From Pleurotus djamor (lineage: Eukaryota > Basidiomycota > Agaricomycetes > Agaricales > Pleurotaceae), in assembly GCA_029747585.1 (NCBI GenBank), contig JAPEVF010000866.1:1-18923 (forward strand): 18,923 bases of DNA, given 5' to 3'. The position numbers and the translations under genes were made by a program. Numbering within the stretch: position 1 is the stretch's first letter; every line of letters starts with the position of its first letter. This document shows positions 8,490 to 18,923 of this stretch, one piece after another. The notes under the pieces are model-generated. The model did no database searches. It saw only the letters and a program-made list of their open reading frames with translations, and had not been told where the DNA came from.

Positions 8490-9392
8490 TCACCGTTCTT
8501 TAACCGCGACGGAGTCTATTTAGACTTTTGACTTCTCGACCGCGCCACCAACCACCTATCGCCTTCTTTGACTAATCGTGTCAACAAGCACCTCCTCCAT
8601 TGGGTCACCGACACTCATTCCTCCCTTCGAGGACAGCCTATCGTGTCGTCATCGTAAGTCTCTTTGCTTTGTCGCCGTTATGAGGTTTGTTTATTCAACT
8701 TTCCCCCGTTAGGCCGCTCCGTTCTTGCTCGCGCCGTCAACCACCTTGTCGCTGCCGTGGTGACTGGTACTCACCATGCTCCCACCAGCTACCCCAATCA
8801 CAACTAACCGCCCTCCTTCATGTCCCCTTTCACCCAACACCTTCATTTCCTCTCGTCCGCGCCACCAACCACCTCCTTTTCCTCATCATCTCGCTGTCGC
8901 CGCACCTCCTTGAGCGCGCCACCAACCACCTCATCTCCGACGTGCAGCCCTCGATCTCGCGACCGTGTTGGCATGGTCTTGTCCGCCGTTCGGATTGATC
9001 CTCCCTTTTCAATCACACCCTCTCCCAGCCCTCTTCTTCCCGCGATCAAGACACATCCCTTCTCTGCAGCGCCACCACGTCGGTAATCCTTTTTTTTGCT
9101 GTCGTTGGTGATCGCGAGAGGTAGACCTACGCTGGGGGTTGGCTTCCATTGAGATCAATGTCTCAAAATCTATGACCTTGCGGGTGCTGAGCAACCCTAA
9201 CTCCTTCTTCACTCCTCGACCGCGCCACCAACCACCTCATGTCCAACGTACAACCCTCGATCTCACGAGTGTGTGAGTACGGTCTCATGCGACATTCAGA
9301 TGCATCCTTTTCGCCCACACTCTCTAAGCCCCCCTCCTTCCCGCGGTCAAGACCCTGGACTTGGATCCCTTCTCGACCGCGCCACCAACCAC
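8319..9392 (+). repeat. Cluster of eight ~22-bp repeats encoding L-[ED]-R-A-T-N-H-L
   Basis: A motif close to CTCGACCGCGCCACCAACC (continuing ACCTC) occurs at about 8319, 8427 (degenerate), 8535, 8727 (degenerate), 8852, 8909, 9215 and 9372. In the open plus-strand segments it reads LERATNHL, LDRATNHL or VRATNHL. Spacing varies from 57 to ~306 bp. DNA conservation is higher than in the sequence between copies. It could be the core of a repeated protein module, a dispersed DNA-level repeat, or a binding site. Stop codons between copies prevent one continuous ORF. Confidence 0.65.
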
Positions 9393-9757
9393 GAATCCTA
9401 CATGCTCCCATTCGCTAACCAGCTTATTTCCAACTTGACATCCCCTTGCCCGAACGCACAAGCAGGCTGCCCGGCCCATCAACTAGAGCAGAGTTGGCTG
9501 AACTCGCCGTTACGGCCTATTGCTCGAAACACCCTTTGCCGCATTTGGGTTACTTCCAGGATCATCGTGTCGTAAGCACTTGGTTTATATTTCGCAGAGT
9601 ACTCCTACTGAATACTTGTCTTTTCTAGAGGATATCCACTACATCCTTCAAGTTTGTCTTGTAGCCGTAACCCTAGTCATAGTCATAGCCATAAACCTAC
9701 GTACCTTGTCACCGTAGATAGCAAATACACACCAGCGAAATTAGGGGAGGCCCCCCT
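8490..9757 (+). pseudogene. Decayed or alternative 3' continuation of the orphan gene
   Basis: Several spliceable open segments follow the orphan stop. A segment starting at 8535 (LDRATNHLSPSLTN) joins across an intron at 8656-8713 to a frame open to 8998 that contains two more RATNHL motifs. Another segment (about 9273-9571, LLDRATNHESY) joins across a 57-nt intron (9572-9628) to a frame that runs through the duplication breakpoint at 9757/9758. In-frame stops (such as the TGA just before 8535) and the absence of starts argue for a duplicated, broken gene end rather than a working one. Confidence 0.4.
8909..9360 (+). repeat. Two diverged tandem units, about 306 bp apart
   Basis: 8909-9060 and 9215-9360 share more than the motif. 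Both read [ED]RATNHL followed by ...VQPSISR, then a run of pyrimidine-rich sequence and a cCGCGrTCAAGAC-like block (about 9040 and 9340). The left unit stops after LVRRSD, while the right one continues from LMRHSD. This shows the RATNHL region grew by local tandem duplication. Confidence 0.6.
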
Positions 9758-9849
9758 TTTTTCGGCTGGCTACAGCCTACCTTCGGGAGGGGAAACTCTG
9801 TCAGTGCGAGGTGTTGGAATGCATGGACTTGGACTCTTTTTTGCCCTTC

Positions 9850-10351
9850 TTAGCCAATCCCTGCCCTTGCCACTCCTCTGGGTTCCTTCCCGCGCCGATT
9901 CAATTTCACCACCGCTCCGACGCGTCCACAAACCAGCAGACAGTAGCACTTACGCTGGTCGTAGCAGTCCAAAACGTGGATTTGGTTTATGAGCTCGAAC
10001 AATGAAATCAGCAAACGACGTTCTCGTGGTCCAAATTTCGGTCATTTGATCGGGTAAGTAGAGGTAACACTCCTCCTTCAACCACCGGGCACTCGCAGGA
10101 AAGTCGGGCATCTTCATCACTCTCACAAGTTCCTGTGAGCAGGCGAAAGTCCATTTGCGCGAGTTTTCCTCAAACATGTTTGAAATGTTTGCTTGGATGG
10201 TGGATATTTCGGGCTCATGGGTGGGTAGCCACTCGTCTAGGGTTGACCGGCATTCTTCCTGCATGTTGGAAAGAGATTGCCGGTCAGGCATCGGTGGGGA
10301 GTGGGATGATGAATGAATTCGTGGTGACCGACATGATTTCAACGTCAACAA
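9850..10351 (-). CDS. Hypothetical protein, duplicated gene copy B
   Basis: Not recognised. Main exon 10351-9954, then a probable 76-nt intron (9953-9878, gtaagt donor) and a short last exon 9877-9850, giving 141 residues; without splicing it stops at 9950 after 133. Compared with copy A it has 20 extra N-terminal residues (MLTLKSCRSPRIHSSSHSPP), because small indels around 10285-10345 keep the frame open to an earlier ATG. The remaining sequence differs by only a few substitutions (for example E for A in SNMQEEC, and E for D in STLDEW). These conservative changes support a real protein. It lies 121 bp downstream of the ARL3-type gene on the same strand. Confidence 0.55.
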
Positions 10352-10472
10352 GGGGCTCGATCACTGACTCAACAAGTCGACATTTGGCCAGGACAAATTC
10401 GGCCTGGTGCCGCACTACCTGCCAACTTCATGGAATATTATGGTATATTGCGTAAAGATATCGAGGCATGTA

Positions 10473-11399
10473 TCAGCAAGTAGGCGTTTGACTGGGAACA
10501 TCTTGCCTACGCGAGTTCTGCACCCTCAGAAACAGCCAATCTATCGCCTCTCTGATTCCCGTGCTGTAGACGTTACTGAGCAGTATTCTGGGGAAAAGCA
10601 AATTACTTAACACGTACCCTTGAATAGCACTCAACCCCATCACGTCCAAGCTGGCAATTCGCTCTCTTCGTAACCCGGGATCCTGCTCATTACCACCACC
10701 ATACTGTTGATGGAAAGAGCTCCGTCGCATGCTTTGTATCTTCCGCTGGTGCCAGTCTTCATAATCGTTGCGAATTTCTTCGACAGAGAGGCTGTGCGGT
10801 GAGTCTTGCTTGTTCGCTAGTAAGAGTAGTGGGACCCCAAGGATTTGAGGTGAAGATAGGACGGAGTCTTCGTCAGGTCAAAGCACCTCTAGCGTCAGTC
10901 AATATTCAACTTCGCCAGATCCAAAAGGAAATGAGTACGTACCGAAAACCTCCCAACCTTCTGCCAGTCTTTCCCGGTCATCTGCGTCGATGACATACAC
11001 AACTGCGTGACAGTCGTCGTAATATCTATGCCATATGTTCCGTATGCCTCGCTGTCCACCGAGATCCCAAAATTGTAGAATCGTTGACGGTAATGTTATC
11101 TTCCCGGCTACGATATATGAGAATCAACGATTGTACGCATATTCAAGCGCGTCCTCACTCACTATTCTGTCCAACAGTTGGTGCAATCTTGTCCGGGCTA
11201 AGGCCAGGAGTTTCGTTGTAGAGAGTCTTGATTTTCTCTAGCAATGTCTATGATTCCCAACGTCAGTTTCGCGCAGAATTTAGCCACATTATCCTGTCCG
11301 ACGCACCGTCTTGCCTGCGCCGTCAAGACCAATGATCAAGACGGTGAATTCGTCCTTTCGTGTCAGGTATTCATGGAGGCCTTTGAGGAGGTGATACAT
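10473..11399 (-). CDS. ARL3: ARL3/ARFRP1-type Arf-like small GTPase, copy B
   Basis: Second intact copy. Exons (minus strand) 11399-11307, 11247-11163, 11107-10943, 10867-10618 and 10563-10473; introns of 59, 55, 75 and 54 nt; 227 residues. It has the same GTP-binding motifs as copy A (GLDGAGKT, PTVG, WDLGGQ, NKQD, SAI) and the same Gln/Arg/Gly-rich insert after NKQD. The coding differences I noticed are at the extreme C-terminus, which here ends QTPTC instead of QTPS. Most changes are synonymous or intronic, so both copies have been under constraint or have separated recently. It is divergent from the complete mannosidase across a 233-bp gap. Expected role: Golgi membrane traffic, as for family members. 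Confidence 0.92.
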
Positions 11400-11632
11400 G
11401 GAAACGAGAAATTTGGAAGAAAGTAAGTATGTAGAAGTGCAAGTCTTGGGCAAGCCTAGGGCTGGAAANCCCCCCTCTGACGAGAGGATGCTAGTCAAGC
11501 GCCCATAACTCGACCACCCACCAGACCGAACGATGCACTGATGCTCCACTTTCAAGCTTCATTCCCTCTCGCTACCACCTGCGTCTGACGCGTCGCTGTC
11601 AGGCAGCGTGAGCTGTATCATTGCAGACAACA
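11400..11632. promoter_or_regulatory. Divergent promoter between ARL3-type gene and GH47 mannosidase
   Basis: A 233-bp gap between two head-to-head start codons, so the two secretory-pathway genes probably share regulatory sequence. Compared with copy A it contains extra sequence around 11420-11490 (with one N at about 11469 in a C-run). There is an inverted repeat, ctgacgcgtcgctgtcag, just upstream of the mannosidase. No obvious TATA box. Confidence 0.5.
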
Positions 11633-13970
<2,338 letters not shown>

Positions 13971-14151
13971 TGGCAGATAGGACATTCAATGTGAGTCTAT
14001 ACTATAGTGCCTTGCATTCGTATGTGTTGATAAATAATTTTGCATANGGTAGCTATAGATACATTCATAGAACATAGAATAATGTTATTGGGATCATGCT
14101 CTACATGGACTAGCATTATGCTGCTGCATTGCGGTGCTTTCGGTTTGTTTC
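13971..14151. other. Convergent 3' intergenic region
   Basis: 181 bp between the stop of the mannosidase (plus) and the stop of the minus-strand partial paralogue. A/T-rich, with one N at about 14047. It probably holds both polyadenylation regions; aataat and ataaataat stretches are present. No gene seen. Confidence 0.5.
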
Positions 14152-15224
14152 CTACCCTTTCATCAGTGCTTTCAGGTAATCCTGTTCCGCCTTCATCTAA
14201 TCGAGCAGGGTGAGGATTACTACTACAATATCCTGTCGCGATGCTCACCTGTCCAACGTAGACTGTGTAATCCTTCTCCGCTTCTCTCCACAGGCTTGCT
14301 AGGCTCTTGAGGAGGATTCCTTCAGACCCGTGCTCAATCAGACTTTTCGTCTCGGCTGCTATTGTCGCATGCTCACCTCCCCTCCCATGTTCCTCAAGGG
14401 CTACTTGGCCCACCCTCATGCTTATCGCCAATAGCCAGATGACTCGCTCTTCCCACCATCTCAGAAAAATCGTGATCGCCGAAAGTATCACATCTAGGAA
14501 GTACCCAGTGAAGCTTAACAAGTTGCTCGAGGCGAGTTTCTCCAAGTCTAATGCTGTTTTCTCAGACTCCTTTCCTTTCTCGTTATCCACGGTCACCACT
14601 CACCTGCGAAATTGCTGTGACAGGCTTCAGCCTCCGACTCTGGGTGCGTTTCCGTCGGGATGTTTTCACATCGTTGTAACTGAATGACCATGACCTGCGT
14701 CAGAGACCCGCATCATTATTGTTGGGACGGCAAAGCGCACCTTGAATACATCTCTGCGAATGTCCCGCAGTTCTCTCTGTGAGCGCTACTGTACAGCGTC
14801 TCTTCCAGTAAATTGCGACGGCGACACGTGATTGGCCACCTGTTTGCTCTTCTGTGAATCCTATGCAAACTCGGTGAGTACTTTGAACGATGTCCTTTAA
14901 CGTCATTGTTCACTTGTAACTTTTGGAAAATGCAGCGAAGTATCGATATGCCGTGCGATTCGCGCGCTTGACATTTTCCACGTCGACCGTGCCTCTGGCA
15001 CAAGTTTCCGATCCAGGGAGTCTGCGGAGTGGTTAGTCTAGTCTTTGCAGGTCTTTTCCCGGGATATGACCTACTTGCTCAAGTTGTTCATGTTGCGGGT
15101 GTAGGTTTCGCGAAGGAACAATGGGTTGAACAACATAACATGGAACGGCCTTCCATTTAACCGGGATGGAACGTCTGCGGAGCGTTTGCGCATGGAGACC
15201 ACATTCCTGTCTCTTGTTTCCGTT
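14152..15224 (-). pseudogene. Tandem partial paralogue of the downstream half of the ULD-type gene
   Basis: Minus-strand exons 15224-15075, 15021-14914, 14860-14840, 14785-14741, 14694-14604, 14553-14249 and 14196-14152 join in phase to 254 open codons, with introns of 46-54 nt. The order matches the 3' half of the gene at 15420-18139: HPQHEQLEQ resembles HASPHEQRPVMQE; a charged helix precedes a hydrophobic, Trp-rich segment (SNLLSFTGYFL...FLRWWEERVIWLLAIS versus GNLANFAFYLL...FLSWWYDQTISALII); both end with a short last exon. There is no Met at the start and no ubiquitin-like domain, and a stop bounds the frame upstream. It is most simply a 5'-truncated tandem copy, though the open exons leave room for a working gene with an unseen first exon. 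Exon three is only 21 nt. Confidence 0.6.
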
Positions 15225-15419
15225 TCATACCTCCCCGATGCCTTGCTTACAACATCCGTCGGACCTCCCTTATTCAATCAATGATTTCAGGACCTGATGG
15301 CTGCCTGGTAGCCAGGCGTCTTGGATACATGAATTCTCGTGACGTATGAAGAAAAGGAGCTCTCAAGAACTCTGGTTCGTTACTCTAAGGCCCGCTTAGC
15401 TTTGTGAAGTTGTGACGAA
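15225..15419. other. Spacer between the tandem ULD-type copies
   Basis: 195 bp between the stop of the full gene and the first open exon of the partial copy, both read on the minus strand. It has a small hairpin (GCCTGG-tag-CCAGGC, 15303-15317) that could lie in the 3' UTR. A promoter for the partial copy would have to be here, but none is recognisable. Confidence 0.35.
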
Positions 15420-18139
15420 TTATATGAGCCCCCTCAAAATTTCCCCTACAAAATCATGTTCTACCCTGATCTAAGCAGCAAGCGTGGTAAGCATTGAGCT
15501 ATTCTCCTCCGCGTCACCACTCACTTTTGCTAGGTATGATGCGTATTCCCTTTCAATGCTTTTCCACTGCTCGGCCACGGCTTCCAAACCTAGGGTTTGG
15601 TGGGCTAAAGGACATTTTACCTTGTAATCTCCAACTCACCTCGCGTGCGCCCCTCTTCTGTCACCTCTTGGGTAATTACATTCATCTGCGTGTATATTAT
15701 CAGGGCAGATATAGTTTGATCATACCACCAGCTTAAGAACGCAGCAATGGCGCACAACAATCTGTTCAAAAGATAAAAGGCGAAGTTGGCCAAATTTCCA
15801 GCCATTCGCGTCAAGAGTTCTACCATGCTTCTCAGGTCTAGCCACATTCTACATTGATAGACTGAGACCACACACCGTGACCTACAAGAAGGTCTTCATC
15901 TCCTGAGTGCCACATGTGTCTATCATCCGGATGTAATATCTAAACCTCTTCGTGAGTAGTGCACTGTTTACTCTAGCAGCATTCAGGGTCCTCACACGAA
16001 GTATTTTGCCGCGAATTGTATTAAATTTTTGTTCTACTTGCTTTGCATGTCTTTGAACAAGGCTTCCTCTCATCGCCACATGAGGCAAGATCTTCTTAAG
16101 AGCATCACCGCTCTCGAACATTGATACCACAGTGCGACAGATTGCTCTGTCATTGTCAGATATATCCAGCGTCAGCCGGACGACAGCAATGTAAGCCTTC
16201 CCTTGGTCGATGGCATTGCGGTAAAGTTCCTCTTCCCGTTGTCGTTTCCCACGTTTTACGAGGTTCCATCTCCTCGTTCCGATGTATTCTCTGCCGGAGT
16301 CTCAGTGAGTGAACTGTCTGGAGCTCCAACAACCATATCCCTACCTATAAGCCCTGCAGAACTCCACAAAACATTGCGATGCGTGGCGGTTCATCTTCGT
16401 GACATCGGAGATGATTCCTTGATTGCCTAATTCAGTGGAAGATTCTCCGGCACCTGGTCGCTGCTGTCCGTTGACTTGGTCTGGCCATTGCTAATCATCC
16501 GTGATAGATGAGATTCAGGGATCGCGAAAGAGTCGCGGAAATTTTACTCTACCTCTTGCATGACCGGCCGTTGTTCATGGGGAGACGCATGGTGTATCGT
16601 TGGGGCGAGTACGGTCACACGTTTGTAACTGAAACCCTGAGAAGTGTCTTGTAACGATGATACCTTGGCCTCGCCTTCTTTTGATATCCTGATAGATGTT
16701 AAGCTACCTCAATAAATAGGACGTACGGCGCGACGTACGCTATGGAAGGGGTCGGTGTGGCTGGTTCAGGCTTTGAAAGATGGTTGGGATTTTGCCAAAT
16801 ATGCGATGCAGAAGACGACGCCAAAGACTTGACATCTTCGGCTATCTGGCGCAGCGATGATTCTTCCGTAGGACGCACCGTCTCCAGCCCTTCTATGGAT
16901 GATTCCATAAGGGAGCCGAATGATGTGGAACAACGTATGCTAGGTGGAGAAGTGAAATTGTTAAAGCTGATGCGAATGGGTGACCTCAAACTTACCACAC
17001 TCTACGTCCGCCAATGGGTTGTTGAGAGCTATTGTCGCGTCGACACTTTGGACAAACGCCTGGGGAGGCACTCATTTCAAGAACTACACTGATCGCCAAC
17101 TTCATGCTGTCCTGGAGTTGTAACGGTGAAGGATCTGACCGAGAGATAAGGCGATTGCTTTGGTCATTGTAAAGCTCCCATGAATCACTGCGTATGAGAT
17201 CAGCGCCGGGGGCGTCACGACACCAAATCTGAACAAGGAGGTTGAATTCCTGTATGAAGAGGCGTTAGAATTGGATTCATCGAAAGCTGCAGTTCGTATG
17301 TATTTACCGCCCATGAATAGCAGAACTCGACAGGAATACACAATGTTCTGTCCATGTGATCAGAGATGAAAACCTGCGCAGGGGGTAAATATCGTATGTT
17401 TTGAGATTGGAAGTATTCGTAGTCGTCTGGCAAGAGAGCTGCTCTCGCTTCGTTGAATGCATTGTGTGCGAGTCCATCCCAGAATGATGACCTGTAATAC
17501 ACATCCGATGCATGGGGGATTAGTTATGAGTAACGGTCGGTAGAATGAAGGGAGTCCAACACACAGCGCGAAGAAGTGGTGTGCTTGTTGCAATGCCGCT
17601 CTATATTGTGAGATAAATGTGTCCATCGAGTCAAACTTGGGACCCCATTGAAGGTGGGCATGGGCGTGCAGAAATGTGGCTCGGAAGAAGCCACACCCAG
17701 AAATTTGTTTATGTATGTGAGTTTCGTAGTCTTGTAGATCTGCGAGAAGCTGCCGAAAGCGAGCATCACATTTGTCAAGAACTGACTGAAATTGTTGGAA
17801 AAAGCGATAGTTTCGAAGACGGGGTACGCAGTCGAGGATTGACATATATTTATTGACTTTCTCGTAGTGGAAAGTCATCGTCTCTAGCTGATCCAAGAGT
17901 GGTTGGATGGCAAGCGAGGAAGATGGCATGAAACAGCGGAGAAGCCTGTGTATTTGGCTAATGGTATCGAATCCCTGAATCAGATGGATGAGCGAGCCAG
18001 AATCCTCGGTCCCGCTTTGAGATCGAGCCATCATAAAGGTACCATAATAGTTGTTCTGAGTTCCCCTGACGACATTGAGAACGCCATCAGCAAAGTTGTT
18101 GTTGATATCTGGTGTTGGCGAAATCGAAGCGAATTGCAT
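15420..18139 (-). CDS. Ubiquitin-like (ULD-type) domain protein, Agaricomycete family, 735 residues
   Basis: Ten exons (minus): 18139-17565, 17491-17308, 17249-16996, 16939-16739, 16688-16553, 16490-16345, 16290-15886, 15830-15640, 15589-15525 and 15470-15420; all phases agree. Order: an N-terminal GVLNVVRGTQNNYYG (about 18-32), typical of these fungal proteins; a helical domain (about 45-190); a ubiquitin-like domain (about 231-323) running from FISDHMDRTLCIPVEF to VCPKCRR, with the CPxC end (319-322); a Ser-rich linker; a coiled, basic helical region (about 500-633); and a hydrophobic Trp-rich segment (about 645-680), possibly membrane-associated. The family's function is unknown to me. The intron at 15831-15885 could instead end at 15849, making it 37 nt and adding six residues. 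Confidence 0.83.
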
Positions 18140-18211
18140 CTTCTGAGGGGTAACGAGGGGGTTATGGACGGTGAAAAGGTTATGCGGAGCTACATCTGTA
18201 TCGTGCCAGTG

Positions 18212-18486
18212 CTAAATGAATCCAGCTGGAAAGCATGCCTTGAACACGCCTCGACCTGTTTGCAATAGCCACTGAGCCAGACCCCAATATAGGGCCATGT
18301 CTCGGGTTCTATGTAAGGCTTTCTGTATCTAGATACATCGGTCATCAGATGCATCAATGATTGACATCCCTCGCGGGAAATGAGTAGTTGGAAAAATCGA
18401 CCTACGCATGGTTCCGCCAAGTTTGAAAACTCGCTCAGACTCTCCGACACCGGCGGCGACAAGCAAGGTGTAGCGCGGGGTATCAT
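18212..18486 (-). CDS. Uncertain small ORF upstream of the ULD-type gene
   Basis: Two readings compete. Unspliced, a 98-residue ORF runs from 18486 to 18190. Spliced at 18405-18329 (gtaggt donor, tatctag acceptor, 77 nt), exons 18486-18406 and 18328-18212 join in phase to 65 residues ending ALYWGLAQWLLQTGRGVF...FPAGFI. The frame is open further upstream to about 18550 without a Met. It lies 72 bp before the ULD-type start, where a good acceptor (acccctcag, just before the ATG) hints that an upstream exon may belong to that gene. Not recognised. Confidence 0.25.
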
Positions 18487-18744
18487 TGGTTCAATGGTTG
18501 ATGCAGAAATGAAGCCGCCAACATCAAACAGGACGGCTGTTGAGTTGAAGGCTTAGGTAAGTTAAATGTCGCGAATCCACTGGGCTAAGTTGGACGGTCA
18601 CGCGTCACGTGTCTGTCCGCGTCCATGGACTGCTCTTCCAGCGCCCACAACTCAGAGGTTCGATACTGCCAATCATTGGCCAATCACTTTCGTCTTTGAA
18701 CGCGCCGCTATGAGGCGGCGTTGCGTAAATCGATGGCGGTGACG

Positions 18745-18923
18745 ATGTTGGCTCAACATGCTCAAGAGCTATACCACAACGGCCCACGCACGCAACAGTC
18801 AACGCGCACATAGATGATTGGTTCGACCGTCTAGGCTGAAAATCTATATCTTTAATTTCGGGACCATGTCCATCTACCGCTGGACAGCGTGTCTTGAATA
18901 CGCAATACGGAGGGTACATCCCC
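18745..18923 (+). pseudogene. GH47 mannosidase relic with internal deletion
   Basis: It begins with a diverged mannosidase start (MLAQHAQELYHN against MLAQHVQDLYHN at 11633). After about 60 bp it jumps at about 18812 to sequence matching the last intron end and last exon (13815-13925): attggttcg, then ctaggct, then a line parallel to [25 protein letters not shown] with many substitutions and a frame change. The middle ~2.1 kb (anchor to catalytic core) is absent. Because the intron end is kept, the deletion happened in genomic DNA, not through a reverse-transcribed mRNA. It is cut by the window edge. Confidence 0.75.

Noticed and set aside
8830..9411. Overlapping minus-strand ORFs with repeated RWLVAR segments
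   Set aside because: They are the antisense of the RATNHL motif copies; the plus strand carries the introns and the better frame.
9629..9757. Telomere-like repeats (ccctag, tcatagtcatagccata)
   Set aside because: Only one or two imperfect hexamers are present; there is no array.
13997..14248. 3' extension of the long minus-strand ORF as one uninterrupted exon
   Set aside because: A consensus intron (14197-14248) and a short last exon matching the paralogue's structure explain the end better, and the extension contains an N.

Overview
The window looks like nuclear DNA of a basidiomycete fungus, probably an Agaricomycete. Genes are split by many 37-77 nt introns with GTRNGT donors, CTRAY-like branch sites and YAG acceptors. 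Genes lie on both strands. One gene belongs to a multi-exon ubiquitin-like (ULD-type) family that I associate with Agaricomycetes. There are four isolated N positions (about 2324, 6119, 11469, 14047). I saw no rRNA, tRNA, CRISPR or autonomous transposon gene.

Layout. 1-1856 is one copy (A, cut by the window edge) of a segmental duplication; 9758-11662 is the other (B). Each carries, on the minus strand, an unrecognised gene and an intact ARL3/ARFRP1-type small GTPase, followed by the start of a divergent GH47 alpha-mannosidase gene. In copy A the mannosidase is cut after ten codons. In copy B it continues as a complete ten-exon gene (11633-13970). A third, internally deleted mannosidase remnant lies at the right edge (18745-18923).

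Between the copies (1857-9757) is gene-poor, rearranged DNA. It holds a small three-exon gene candidate (2235-2665, minus), a decayed polyubiquitin array whose repeats are each interrupted by an intron at the same place (3180-4357), a mostly empty stretch with a two-exon candidate (5600-5914, minus), three palindromes, and an intron-dense orphan gene (coding model 7248-8489, plus). The orphan runs into a cluster of a recurring ~22-bp motif that reads L-[ED]-R-A-T-N-H-L (8319-9392).

Right of the mannosidase, on the minus strand, lies a ten-exon gene for a 735-residue protein with a fungal ubiquitin-like domain ending in CPxC (15420-18139). Downstream of it is a tandem partial paralogue of its 3' half (14152-15224). 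A short uncertain ORF (18212-18486) sits upstream.

How the genes fit together: the ARL3-type GTPase (Golgi vesicle traffic) and the GH47 mannosidase (N-glycan trimming) both serve the secretory pathway and share a divergent promoter. The rest shows no common pathway. The dominant theme is duplication followed by decay: two ARL3 loci, three mannosidase occurrences, a polyubiquitin relic, and a tandem ULD-gene fragment.
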